Below are positions 49,263-57,179 of a DNA stretch of 64,000 bases, one piece after another (positions within the stretch are counted from its first letter, which is position 1; each line of letters begins with the position of its first letter). The notes beneath the pieces were generated by a model. It was not told where the DNA came from. It saw nothing but the letters and a program-made list of their open reading frames with translations, and searched no databases. The DNA is from Bog-756 sp963828385. Its GTDB lineage: Bacteria; Actinomycetota; Acidimicrobiia; Acidimicrobiales; RAAP-2. Made by a program: the position numbers and the translations under genes. Where the stretch lies: assembly GCA_963828385.1 (NCBI GenBank), contig CAWHEF010000002.1, positions 1,116,001 to 1,180,000 of the forward strand. Direction: 5' to 3'.

Positions 49263-50204
49263 TCAGCCCCAGAACCGGCCCAGCAGGCGGGCGTCAGCCG
49301 CGCCCTGACTGGCCCCCATGGCGAGGGCCTCGGGGACGGAGGCCGGCGTCATCAGTGTCGTCAGGTCCAGCTTCTCCGGCGTCCGCAGGAAGACCTCCGT
49401 GCCCGACGACTCGAGGGCCTCGATCTCCTTCTTCAAGTCGTCCGGCTGGGAGGTCATCATGGCCTCGGGCAGGTCGGAGCCGTCGGTGAGGGCCAGGACG
49501 ACCACCCGACGGGCGCCGGCCAGGAGATCGAGGTGGACTCCGCTTCCGGCAACCCCGCCGTCCATGCAACGACGATCGCCGATCGGCTGGGGAGCGAAGA
49601 TCCCCGGGACGGCACTGCTGGCAGCGACCGCCCTGGCAAAGCTGACGTCGGCGTCGTCTCCCACGACACACCGCTCTCCCGTGAAGGCGTCGACGCAGGT
49701 GATGCGCAACGCCGCAGACCGGTGACGGGCGCTTCCGACGACGAGTGCGATGTTGCGGCGGATGCGGGCCGGGGAGGGCGCCGCCGCTGCCAGCGAGGCG
49801 TGGCCGATGGTTCGGACGGTCGTCGGCTCGGCGTCGACGGCCTCGAGGAAGAGGGTGAGCGCCCGCTCTTGAGAGGGTCGGAGCCTCTCCGACGGAGCGA
49901 GGGCGGAGATGAGGGCGGGCACTCTCGAGAGGAGGGAGACCTCGGAGTAGAGCAGGTTGAGGCGGCCCTGGACCAGAGCCGAAGCCACGAGCGAGCCGGC
50001 GGAGGTCCCGATCACCCGTTGAGCAGCGGCGAGCTTCACCCCCGCCACGGAGAGGGCGTGGAGGTAACCCGCCTGCCAGGCCACGAAGAACAGCCCGCCG
50101 CCTCCGAGGCTGAGGCCGAGGTCGATGCCCCTCCCGTAGGCGGGTTCGAACGAGCGGGGGAGGGCCAGGGCGTCGGCGTGCTCGGGAGCTCCAGGAGGAC
50201 CCAC
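49263..50204 (-). CDS. Patatin-like phospholipase/esterase
   Basis: The 313-residue hydrolase has the Ser-Asp dyad: oxyanion loop DLGLSLGGGGLFFVAWQAGYL, nucleophile IGTSAGSLVAS, and catalytic Asp in DRRCMDGGVAGSG. No signal peptide is evident. GTG 50204 lies one base after the stop of the acyl-CoA dehydrogenase gene, so the two are cotranscribed; release of fatty acid for beta-oxidation is a plausible link. Its 3' end abuts the truncated CPBP remnant. Confidence 0.88.
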   Translation of the reverse strand: MGPPGAPEHADALALPRSFEPAYGRGIDLGLSLGGGGLFFVAWQAGYLHALSVAGVKLAAAQRVIGTSAGSLVASALVQGRLNLLYSEVSLLSRVPALISALAPSERLRPSQERALTLFLEAVDAEPTTVRTIGHASLAAAAPSPARIRRNIALVVGSARHRSAALRITCVDAFTGERCVVGDDADVSFARAVAASSAVPGIFAPQPIGDRRCMDGGVAGSGVHLDLLAGARRVVVLALTDGSDLPEAMMTSQPDDLKKEIEALESSGTEVFLRTPEKLDLTTLMTPASVPEALAMGASQGAADARLLGRFWG

Positions 50205-50205
50205 G

Positions 50206-51459
50206 TCAGCGACCGAGCAGGTCCTTGGCGATGTGCGTGATCTGGATCTCATCGGTGCCGGCGTAGATCTGGAACACCTTGGCGTCGCGGGCGAGCTGCT
50301 CGACCCGGAACTCGGCCATGTAGCCGTTGCCGCCGAAGAGCTGGACGGCCTCCATCGCCACCTCGGATGCCGCTTGGGCGGCATAGAGCTTCATGGCCGA
50401 CGCCTCCGCCAAGGTGAGGCTCTTGCCCGCTGCCGACATCTCGATGTGGCGGAACACGAGGTTCTGGACGTTCAGCCGTGCCACCTCCATCCTGGCCAGC
50501 TTGAGCTGGATCAGCTGGCGTTCACCGATGGGGCGGCCCCAGAGCATCCTGTCCCTGGCGTAGTCGACCGAGAGCTTGAGGCACTCTTCGATGAGCCCGA
50601 GGGCCATGGCGGCCAGTCCGGCCCGTTCGGTGACGAAGTTGGCCTTGGCCGAGTCCCGCCCACTCCCCGATGTGGGCTCCTCCGTCTCACCGAGAAGGTG
50701 GTCGCGGCCAACTCGCACATCGGAGAGGAAGAGCTCGCCTGTCGGGGACGAATGGAGGCCCATCTTCCGGAACGGCTTGGACTGCTCGAGACCGGGGGTA
50801 CCGCTATCGAGGATGAACGTGAGCACCTGGCGGTCTCGCACCGGCGTGTCGGATCCGTCGTCGAGCTTGGCGTAGAAGACGATGGTGTCGGCGAACGGCC
50901 CGTTGGTGATGAACGTCTTGTTCCCGTTGAGGACGTACTCGTCCCCGTCGCGACGGGCACTCGACTTCATTCCCCCCAGGGCGTCCGATCCTGAATCCGG
51001 CTCGGTGATGGCCCAGGCCCCGACCTTGTCCATGGTGAGCAGTTCCAGCCCCCACCTCTCCATCTGCGAGGGCGTCCCCTGCTTCATGATCGTTCCGGCA
51101 GCCAGACCGACGCTCACGCCCATGGCCGTGACGATCCCGGGACAGTAGTGGCAGAGCTCGATGATCGGAATGAGCGTCATCGCCGCCGCGCCCCCGTCCC
51201 CCGAGGACCGGTCGCCCGCTTTGTCAGTGCCGGCTGTCCTCGACGTGCCCGCCGCCTCGGCCGTCCTGCGTTCGAGCTGCAGCTTGAACCGGTCACGGGC
51301 CATCTGGTCCATGCCGAAGGTCGAGTACAGCTTGCGGATGATGTCGTAGGGCGGCAGGTCCCCGTGCTCGAGAGCCTCGACGTTCGGGACGACTTCGGCG
51401 TCGACGAACCGGCGGATCGCCTCGCGGACCATGAGCTGCTCTTCGGACCACTCGAACAT
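50206..51459 (-). CDS. Acyl-CoA dehydrogenase
   Basis: The intact flavoenzyme is 417 residues: helical N-terminal domain (FEWSEEQLMVREAIRRFVDAEVVPN), flavin/substrate segments WAITEPDSGSDALGGMKSSA and YVLNGNKTFITNGPFAD, and the C-terminal helical domain (VQLFGGNGYMAEFRVEQLARDAKVFQIYAGTDEIQ). The catalytic base region is the late YAGTDE-containing end, as in long-chain enzymes. A Gly/Ala-rich insert (GTSRTAGTDKAGDRSSGDGG) lies in the first domain. ATG 51459 has a perfect AGGAGG six bases upstream. First gene of the pair with the patatin gene. Confidence 0.95.
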   Translation of the reverse strand: MFEWSEEQLMVREAIRRFVDAEVVPNVEALEHGDLPPYDIIRKLYSTFGMDQMARDRFKLQLERRTAEAAGTSRTAGTDKAGDRSSGDGGAAAMTLIPIIELCHYCPGIVTAMGVSVGLAAGTIMKQGTPSQMERWGLELLTMDKVGAWAITEPDSGSDALGGMKSSARRDGDEYVLNGNKTFITNGPFADTIVFYAKLDDGSDTPVRDRQVLTFILDSGTPGLEQSKPFRKMGLHSSPTGELFLSDVRVGRDHLLGETEEPTSGSGRDSAKANFVTERAGLAAMALGLIEECLKLSVDYARDRMLWGRPIGERQLIQLKLARMEVARLNVQNLVFRHIEMSAAGKSLTLAEASAMKLYAAQAASEVAMEAVQLFGGNGYMAEFRVEQLARDAKVFQIYAGTDEIQITHIAKDLLGR

Positions 51460-51465
51460 AGGACA

Positions 51466-51471
51466 CCTCCT
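51466..51471 (-). promoter_or_regulatory. Strong ribosome-binding site (AGGAGG)
   Basis: AGGAGG on the minus strand six bases before ATG 51459; this rules out the upstream in-frame GTG/ACG options. Confidence 0.75.
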
Positions 51472-51629
51472 GGTCATTCCTGGCGGTGATCGGGCCGGTC
51501 GCCGTTCGGCGGTGCGGTGGTGAGGACCCGAAGCCGTCGATGTCGCCCCGGTTCAACGAGGGTAGCTGATGCCGGGATCGGCACCAGGAGGTGCGTCGCG
51601 GGTGGTGCCGAAGGGGCCGGTGTCACGAA

Positions 51630-51635
51630 TACAGT
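51630..51635 (+). promoter_or_regulatory. Leaderless -10 box for the globin
   Basis: TACAGT, six bases, GTG 51642. Confidence 0.6.
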
Positions 51636-51641
51636 CGTGAT

Positions 51642-52034
51642 GTGCAGATTCAGCGCAAGCAGGTCGCATCTCCCTACGAGCGGTGGGGCGGCATGCCCTT
51701 CTTCACCGCCCTCGTTGAGCGCTTCTACGCCGGCGTTGCCGGCGACCCGCTGCTGCGGCCGATGTACCCGGACGACCTGAGCGACTCGGCGGAGCATCTC
51801 GCCCTGTTCCTCGCTCAGTACTGGGGCGGACCGTCCGAGTACAACGCGGCCCGCGGCCATCCACGGCTGCGCATGCGACATGCCCCCTTCACCATCGGAC
51901 CGACCCAGGCGCAAGCGTGGCTGGAGCACATGCGCGCCGCCGTTGCGACGTCGGGGTTGGAACCCGAAGACCAAGAGATGCTCTTGGACTACCTCACCAT
52001 GGCAGCGGGGAATCTCGTCAACACGGGGGGCTGA
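51642..52034 (+). CDS. glbO: Group II truncated hemoglobin
   Basis: The 130-residue heme protein resembles GlbO: ALVERFYAGVAGDPLLRPMYP (B-helix Tyr), FLAQYWGGPSEYNAARGHPRLRMRHAPFTI (proximal His in the RMRHAPF stretch), QAWLEHMRAAV (group II Trp at G8). Such globins bind O2 and react with NO or peroxide. The GTG at 51642 is chosen for its TACAGT box; an earlier in-frame ATG at 51591 gives a poor N-terminal extension. Confidence 0.93.
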   Translation: MQIQRKQVASPYERWGGMPFFTALVERFYAGVAGDPLLRPMYPDDLSDSAEHLALFLAQYWGGPSEYNAARGHPRLRMRHAPFTIGPTQAQAWLEHMRAAVATSGLEPEDQEMLLDYLTMAAGNLVNTGG

Positions 52035-52247
52035 CCCGTCGGGCTGAGGGCTCCCGCCAGACGGTGCCGATCCAGGCGATGCCGATCAGCTGCGGTAGTG
52101 CCGATCCACTGCGGTAGTAGGGTCCCCGATGATGGGCAGGGCGAAGCGTCAGAGCCGGGCTCGTACGACATGGTTGTCGCGACCCGGTCACAGGGTGGGT
52201 TCCCGTTCGCGAGTGCCGCGGACCCACGGCCGTCCTCCGGGCGAGAG

Positions 52248-53153
52248 ATGTCGCGCCGCCGAGCGACATCGCGGCGAACCTTGAACGTGAGTCCCGGGAC
52301 GGCGGCGCGGGTCGCCTTCCTCTCCCTGCCCGGCCCGGTCCAGACCCGCATCCGCCATCGGCTTGGCCGGTTCGGCCCGTGGGAGAACGGATCCGCCCCC
52401 GAGGCTCCCGGATGCCCGGTCGGCATGGAGACAGGACCGCCGGACTTCGTGGGGGTCGGCGCACCGAAGGCCGGTACGAGCTGGTGGTTCAAACTCATCC
52501 TGGCCCACCCGGACGTGTATGCCCCCTACGAGAAGGAGTTGATGTTCTTCAACAGGGCCTTCCTCGAGCGTGAGGCAGCCGGAGGTGTCAGCGACGACGA
52601 TCTGCTGGCGTACCACCAATGGTTTCCTCGTCCGGCCGGCAGCAAGGCGGGAGAATGGACACCGTCCTATCTGTTCGCCTACCGGCTACCTCCCCTGCTC
52701 CACCGAGCGGCACCTGACGTCAAGATCTTGGTCATGCTGCGGGACCCCGTGGAGCGGTACCGCTCGGACATCTCCCGCGCCATGCCCCATCGCATACGTC
52801 GGAACATCCGTTACAAGGGGTTGGTCCGCGGCTTCTACGCTGCGGAGCTCGCCCCATGGGAGGAGGTCTTCGAACCGAGTTCGATGCTGGTCCTCCAGTA
52901 CGAGGCGTGCACACGCGATCCGGTGGGGCAGCTGGCCGCCACGTACAGGTTCCTCGGGCTCGATGACGCCTTCCGACCTGAGGGGATCCGAACTGCGGTC
53001 AACAAGACCAAGGTCAAGCGAAGCGCCGCCGCCGGTCTGGAACGGCTCTTCGTCCAGCTTTACGAACCCGACGTCGTGGCCCTGGCGGCGCGCTATCCCC
53101 AGATCGATCTGCGGCTCTGGCCGAACTTCGCCCATCTGGCAACGGATTCGTAG
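52248..53153 (+). CDS. Sulfotransferase
   Basis: The sulfotransferase is about 301 residues from ATG 52248. The PAPS loop is FVGVGAPKAGTSWWFKLIL about 70 residues in, and the 3'-phosphate motif is ILVMLRDPVERYRSDI. The sequence before the loop is basic and low in complexity, so the start is uncertain (ATG 52098, 52170 and 52248 are all in frame). GAPKAGT-type members include heparan-like and lipid sulfotransferases; the acceptor here is unknown. It converges on the next sulfotransferase, with 41 bp between their ends. Confidence 0.85.
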   Translation: MSRRRATSRRTLNVSPGTAARVAFLSLPGPVQTRIRHRLGRFGPWENGSAPEAPGCPVGMETGPPDFVGVGAPKAGTSWWFKLILAHPDVYAPYEKELMFFNRAFLEREAAGGVSDDDLLAYHQWFPRPAGSKAGEWTPSYLFAYRLPPLLHRAAPDVKILVMLRDPVERYRSDISRAMPHRIRRNIRYKGLVRGFYAAELAPWEEVFEPSSMLVLQYEACTRDPVGQLAATYRFLGLDDAFRPEGIRTAVNKTKVKRSAAAGLERLFVQLYEPDVVALAARYPQIDLRLWPNFAHLATDS

Positions 53154-53194
53154 GGGCTCGCAGCCGTTGGCGATGCCTTCGGCCCGGCCCCGGC

Positions 53195-54082
53195 TCAGTG
53201 CTCGATGAGCGTGGCGGGTGGCGAATCGGGCTCCTTCCGCCAGAGCTCGTATCCGAGCAGTTCGAAGAGCTCTCGGTTGTGCGGTTCGAAGTGCCGGCGA
53301 AGTCGAGACTCGAGCTCCGCGTTCTCTTCGGAGGGTCGGGCGGCGCCGTGAAGTGCCGGGTACGGCTCACCGTGGGGAGCCAGGCCCATCCATTCGAGCA
53401 CGTGAGCCGATGCGGTGGGGTCGACGTAGAGCCGCTCGCTCTCGAGCACCAGGACACGGTCACGCCCGACGGCTTCGAACCACCTGCGGAGCTGCGAGGC
53501 ATATTCGCCACGGGCTACGTAGGAGAACGCCATGTGGCCGACGCTCCGTTCTCCTCGCAGGACGCGTTCACTCTCGATGGCGAGGCGCTCGGGCTCCAGC
53601 TCGAGGGCGCGGTCGAGCGACTCGGTCTCGTACAGATTCGTCTTCCGCCACAGCCAGTACTGGGAGATTGCTCTCTGCGCTGGCTCCCGTAAGAGCGCGA
53701 TGAATCGTGTGGTGCTCGGGAGATCGCTCGCCGCTCGTGCCGGAGACAGCGGATGGAACAGCATGTAGGGACTTGCCTCTCCGGTGATCTGACCGCTTCT
53801 CGGGTAGGGAAAGTGAGCCCGATACCAACGAATCCCGCGTTCTTCGTAGTAGTCGTCGAAGTAGTGCACCTCTTTGGTGAAGGCCGGGGTCACCCTCGGG
53901 TGCGTGCCCAGCCACTGGTAGAGGGAGGTCGTCCCCCCTCGTTGCGCACCGATGATCACGAAGTCGGGAAGTGACCGTCGACCAGCGGTCAGATAGCGGC
54001 CGCCAAACCGCGTCGAGGACAGCAGGTGGCGTGTCATCGTCCGAGCTGTCCGCGCCCTAGCGCGGCCGGTCCGCGCCGCCAT
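53195..54082 (-). CDS. Sulfotransferase
   Basis: The sulfotransferase is 295 residues: PAPS loop FVIIGAQRGGTTSLYQWL (about residues 41-58), then KEVHYFDDYY, the 3'-phosphate motif FIALLREPAQRAISQYW, and a C-terminal HFEPHNRELFELLG segment that is typical of the heparan-sulfate/NDST-like family (Sulfotransfer_1/3). ATG 54082 has TACTGT seven bases upstream; ATG 54037 is an alternative. Confidence 0.9.
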   Translation of the reverse strand: MAARTGRARARTARTMTRHLLSSTRFGGRYLTAGRRSLPDFVIIGAQRGGTTSLYQWLGTHPRVTPAFTKEVHYFDDYYEERGIRWYRAHFPYPRSGQITGEASPYMLFHPLSPARAASDLPSTTRFIALLREPAQRAISQYWLWRKTNLYETESLDRALELEPERLAIESERVLRGERSVGHMAFSYVARGEYASQLRRWFEAVGRDRVLVLESERLYVDPTASAHVLEWMGLAPHGEPYPALHGAARPSEENAELESRLRRHFEPHNRELFELLGYELWRKEPDSPPATLIEH

Positions 54083-54089
54083 GTTCGCG

Positions 54090-54095
54090 ACAGTA
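54090..54095 (-). promoter_or_regulatory. Leaderless -10 box for the sulfotransferase at 53195-54082
   Basis: TACTGT on the minus strand, seven bases, then ATG 54082. Confidence 0.55.
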
Positions 54096-54218
54096 TCGCG
54101 GGCGCTCCACAGGCGACATGGGCTGAAGGCCCACGTTCTGCTCGTTCCGCATCATCCGGGATCGAGACCGTCGGCGGACCTGGCGGGTGGCGGCCGAGAC
54201 GCCGTGGACCACGCCCGG

Positions 54219-54224
54219 TACAGT
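54219..54224 (+). promoter_or_regulatory. Leaderless -10 box for the SCO6745-like gene
   Basis: TACAGT, seven bases, ATG 54232. Confidence 0.55.
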
Positions 54225-54231
54225 CGGCCGG

Positions 54232-54966
54232 ATGCCAACCGATGAGCTCATGGACCACGTCTGCCCCATCATCAAGGACAACGGCTGGGTGTACTACTTC
54301 GCCGAGGAAACCGATGCCGTGGCCAAGTCCCTCGGCCTCGACATCGGGCAGTTCTATTTCCTCGGCCGCGGTGGGACGTTGGGAGATGTCGAAGCCGAGC
54401 TCGTTATCAGCTCGTTCGGCTACTTCAACCCCGATCTGATCCGATCCATGTGGAACGCGGCGAGAAGCGTGGTCGCTCCGGTCGTGGCTGCCCGGGCCCA
54501 CTTCTCGTGCTGCGCCGAGGTGGGCCGTGCCCGCCTCTCCGATGTCGCGGGGCTCGACGACTTCTGTGCCGCAGCCGCAGCCGTCAACGAGGCCGCCGAC
54601 TACGTAGGCCTCCCGCTGTATGCCGGTTTCCGGTCCCAGGCGCTGGTCGACGACGTACCGGGACGATCGCTGCAGCTGGTGGCACTTCTCCGCGAACTGC
54701 GAGGTGGCGCCCATCTGCTCGCCGTGCGGGCGAGCGGGGTCGACCCCCGCAAAGCCCACCTGATCACGAGACCCGGGGACCAGGCCATGTTCGGCTGGTC
54801 CGAAGAGGACGCTCCGGCGGTCGGTCCAGCGGAGCGTGAGGCCATGGCCGCCGCCGAGAGGCTCACCGACCAGCTGGTGCGGCCCGCCTACGCCGCCCTC
54901 GATGACCGGCGATCGGAGGCGCTCCGGCTCGGGGTCGATCGCATCGCCGCCGCGCTGGCCCGATAG
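54232..54966 (+). CDS. SCO6745-like protein
   Basis: The 244-residue, mainly helical protein resembles the actinobacterial SCO6745 family (YYFAEETDAVAKSLGLDIGQFYFLGRGGTLGDVEAELVISSFGYFNPDLIRSMW...), in which the chain divides into two similar helical halves. Function unknown; members often occur beside MarR-type or F420-linked genes. ATG 54232 fits the TACAGT box. A longer in-frame start at 54187 lacks support. Confidence 0.7.
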   Translation: MPTDELMDHVCPIIKDNGWVYYFAEETDAVAKSLGLDIGQFYFLGRGGTLGDVEAELVISSFGYFNPDLIRSMWNAARSVVAPVVAARAHFSCCAEVGRARLSDVAGLDDFCAAAAAVNEAADYVGLPLYAGFRSQALVDDVPGRSLQLVALLRELRGGAHLLAVRASGVDPRKAHLITRPGDQAMFGWSEEDAPAVGPAEREAMAAAERLTDQLVRPAYAALDDRRSEALRLGVDRIAAALAR

Positions 54967-55249
54967 GCACCGATCCGCTCGGCCATGACCGGATAGTTCG
55001 TCTGATTCCGATATCATCTACGCAGGTGACGGGCGAATTGCCCGCTCACGGACGGTATTCCAGCCCCGGGTCCGAGCCGACGGGCCGATCTGCTGGTGGT
55101 CCCGGTCGGCTGGGTGCACGCGGTCAGCAGGGGGCACAGGCGGTCGACCCGGTCTGCGATGGACAGCACGTGGCCACGGCGAGACGACCACGACGCTCCA
55201 TACGAACACAAGAGATCGCACGATCCGCCAACGAGAACCAGGAGACCCA
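54967..55249. other. Intergenic region before acpP
   Basis: 283 bases. It holds TATCAT (55012-55017), a possible -10 for acpP leaving a long leader, and a small GGGC-GCCC hairpin just after it. Several short open frames have no recognisable product. Confidence 0.4.
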
Positions 55250-55546
55250 GTGCCCGCAGAGACTCACGTCGAGAACGGCCCGCTCGACCGCCAGCAGGTG
55301 CTCGACCTCATCCGCGACCTCCTGGCGGACATCCTGGAGATCGAACCGACCGCTGTCCACGAAGGGGACTCGTTCACCGAAGACCTGGACGCCGACTCGC
55401 TGGCGCTGATCGAGCTGGTCGAGGGTCTCGAAGAGGAGCTCGGCGAGCGCTCGGTCGGGTTCAGGATCGAGGACGAGGACTTAGAGGAGCTGCGCACGGT
55501 GCGGGACGCTGTCGACTACGTGTGCGCCAAGCTCGGAGGGGCCTGA
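55250..55546 (+). CDS. acpP: Acyl carrier protein
   Basis: The 98-residue ACP carries the phosphopantetheine Ser in EDLDADSLALIELVEGLEEEL (DSL motif), on an acidic four-helix fold. It is longer than E. coli ACP by about 18 residues at the N terminus. GTG 55250 follows AGGAGA. Two codons' distance to rnc indicates one operon, the usual acpP-rnc order. Confidence 0.93.
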   Translation: MPAETHVENGPLDRQQVLDLIRDLLADILEIEPTAVHEGDSFTEDLDADSLALIELVEGLEEELGERSVGFRIEDEDLEELRTVRDAVDYVCAKLGGA

Positions 55547-55554
55547 GGGGCCCG

Positions 55555-56292
55555 ATGTCGGCATTGGCCGACCCGGGGATTCCGGGAGGCACAGATCGCT
55601 TGGCCGAACGCATCGGCCACCGGTTCACCAACCCGGATCTCCTGGACCAGGCCATGGCGCACCGGTCGTGGTGTGCCGAGCACGACGTCCCGGTGTCGAA
55701 CGAGCGTCTCGAGTTCCTGGGGGACGCCGTCCTCGGACTCATCGTGGCCGAGCACACCTACCGGTGCCACCCCGAGCTCTCCGACGGCGTGTTGTCCAAG
55801 GTGAGAGCGTCTGTCGTCAACACGAGGGTGTTGGCCGAAGTCGGGCTCGACTTCGGCGTGGCCGAGTACCTCCGGCTCGGCCGGGGGGAGGACCAGTCCG
55901 GGGGACGGGGCAAGGAATCGATCCTGGCCGACGCCACCGAGGCGGTCATCGGGGCCGTCTACCTCGATGGCGGTCTGGACGAGGCGGAGCGGCTGGTCCT
56001 CTCCCTCCTCGGGGAGCGGATCGGCACCGCCGTGGGCGAGCCCGGGGAGTCCGACCACAAGAGCCGCCTTCAGGAGCTGGCCGTCCGCCTCGGACGCGGT
56101 GTCCCGCGCTACAGCGTGGAAGGGTTCGGCCCCGACCACGCCCGTCGGTATCGGGCCACGGTGTACGTTGCTGACCAGGGACTGGGTACCGGCGAAGGTC
56201 GGTCGAAGAAGGAAGCCGAACAGACTGCAGCCCAGGTCGCCTGCGCAACGCTGGAAGGCGATGAGGACGAAAGAGGCGGGAACCGTGCCTGA
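55555..56292 (+). CDS. rnc: Ribonuclease III
   Basis: The 245-residue enzyme cuts double-stranded RNA for rRNA and mRNA processing. The signature NERLEFLGDAVLGLIVAEHTYR contains the catalytic Glu and Asp; the later ADATEAVIGAVYLDGG completes the metal site. A C-terminal dsRNA-binding domain (DHKSRLQELAVRLGRGVPRY...GEGRSKKEAEQTAAQVA) is present. ATG 55555 eight bases after the acpP stop. Confidence 0.97.
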   Translation: MSALADPGIPGGTDRLAERIGHRFTNPDLLDQAMAHRSWCAEHDVPVSNERLEFLGDAVLGLIVAEHTYRCHPELSDGVLSKVRASVVNTRVLAEVGLDFGVAEYLRLGRGEDQSGGRGKESILADATEAVIGAVYLDGGLDEAERLVLSLLGERIGTAVGEPGESDHKSRLQELAVRLGRGVPRYSVEGFGPDHARRYRATVYVADQGLGTGEGRSKKEAEQTAAQVACATLEGDEDERGGNRA

Positions 56293-57127
56293 GCTGCCAG
56301 AGGTCGAGACGATTCGACGCGACCTGCAGGGCGAGGTCATCGGCAGGAAGATCAAGTCGGCCGAGGTACGAAACGGCCGTACCGTCCGCCGGCATCCGAG
56401 TGCGAAGCAATTCCGCTCCCGGATCGAGGGCCGCTCGATCACGGCCATCGACCGCGAGGGTAAGTACCTCCTCATACGGTTGGACGACGGCCAGACCCTC
56501 GTCGTCCACCTCGGCATGAGCGGCCAGCTGCAGCGGGCCAAGAGCGCCAAGGAGCCGAAGGCCCCCCACACCCACGCCGTGTTCACCTTCACCCAGGCGG
56601 GCCAGCTCCGCTTCGTCGACCCGCGCACCTTCGGGGAGATCTTCGTGTCGACCGCGCCCGACAACGGTGCGAGCGCGCTGCCCGAGCTCGCCCACCTCGG
56701 CTTCGATCCACTCGAGGACGTCATGAGCTGGGAGAAGTTCTGGGCTTTGCTCTCGGCCCACAAGGCCGGCCTGAAGTCGCTCCTCATGGACCAGGAGTTC
56801 GTGGCCGGGATCGGCAACATGTACGCCGACGAGATCCTCTTCGCCGCCGGGCTGCGCTACGACCGGCAATCGGACTCGCTCTCGTCCCAGGAGGTCCGCA
56901 GGCTCTACCGGGCCATGGTCGAGACGCTGGCCGAGGCGGTCAAGCGCCGCGGCTCGACGCTCTCCGACGAGCAGTACCTGGACCTCTTCGGCGAGGTCGG
57001 TGACTACCAGGACCAGCACCAGGCCTATGACCGGGAGGGCCAAGCGTGCAGGCGCTGCCGCGCCACCATCGTGAAGGTGAAGTCAGGGGGACGTTCGACG
57101 TATTTCTGCGAGCACTGCCAGGTGTGA
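56285..57127 (+). CDS. mutM: Formamidopyrimidine-DNA glycosylase
   Basis: The 280-residue enzyme excises 8-oxoguanine. After removal of the initiator, Pro2 and Glu3 of PELPEVETIRRDL are the catalytic residues. Lys in the LGMSGQL-proximal region and GIGNMYADEILF (helix-two-turn-helix) are present, and the end is a zinc finger with CRRC and CEHC pairs. The GTG at 56285 overlaps rnc by eight bases. Confidence 0.97.
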   Translation: MPELPEVETIRRDLQGEVIGRKIKSAEVRNGRTVRRHPSAKQFRSRIEGRSITAIDREGKYLLIRLDDGQTLVVHLGMSGQLQRAKSAKEPKAPHTHAVFTFTQAGQLRFVDPRTFGEIFVSTAPDNGASALPELAHLGFDPLEDVMSWEKFWALLSAHKAGLKSLLMDQEFVAGIGNMYADEILFAAGLRYDRQSDSLSSQEVRRLYRAMVETLAEAVKRRGSTLSDEQYLDLFGEVGDYQDQHQAYDREGQACRRCRATIVKVKSGGRSTYFCEHCQV

Positions 57128-57164
57128 TCGGGGCGGGATGTCGGCTTTCCCGACCGGCGGCCGG

Positions 57165-57170
57165 TAGGGT
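57165..57170 (+). promoter_or_regulatory. Possible -10 box for smc
   Basis: TAGGGT nine bases before GTG 57180, and no ribosome-binding site. Confidence 0.45.
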
Positions 57171-57179
57171 GAGCGGCCG

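Noticed and set aside
49073..49489. Plus-strand frame across the patatin and CPBP ends
   Set aside because: Arg/Pro/Ser-rich shadow; the minus-strand genes have clear catalytic motifs.
55026..55409. Frame starting in the acpP leader and overlapping acpP
   Set aside because: Composition is Arg/Ser/Thr shadow-like and it overlaps acpP, which has a clear DSL motif and ribosome-binding site.
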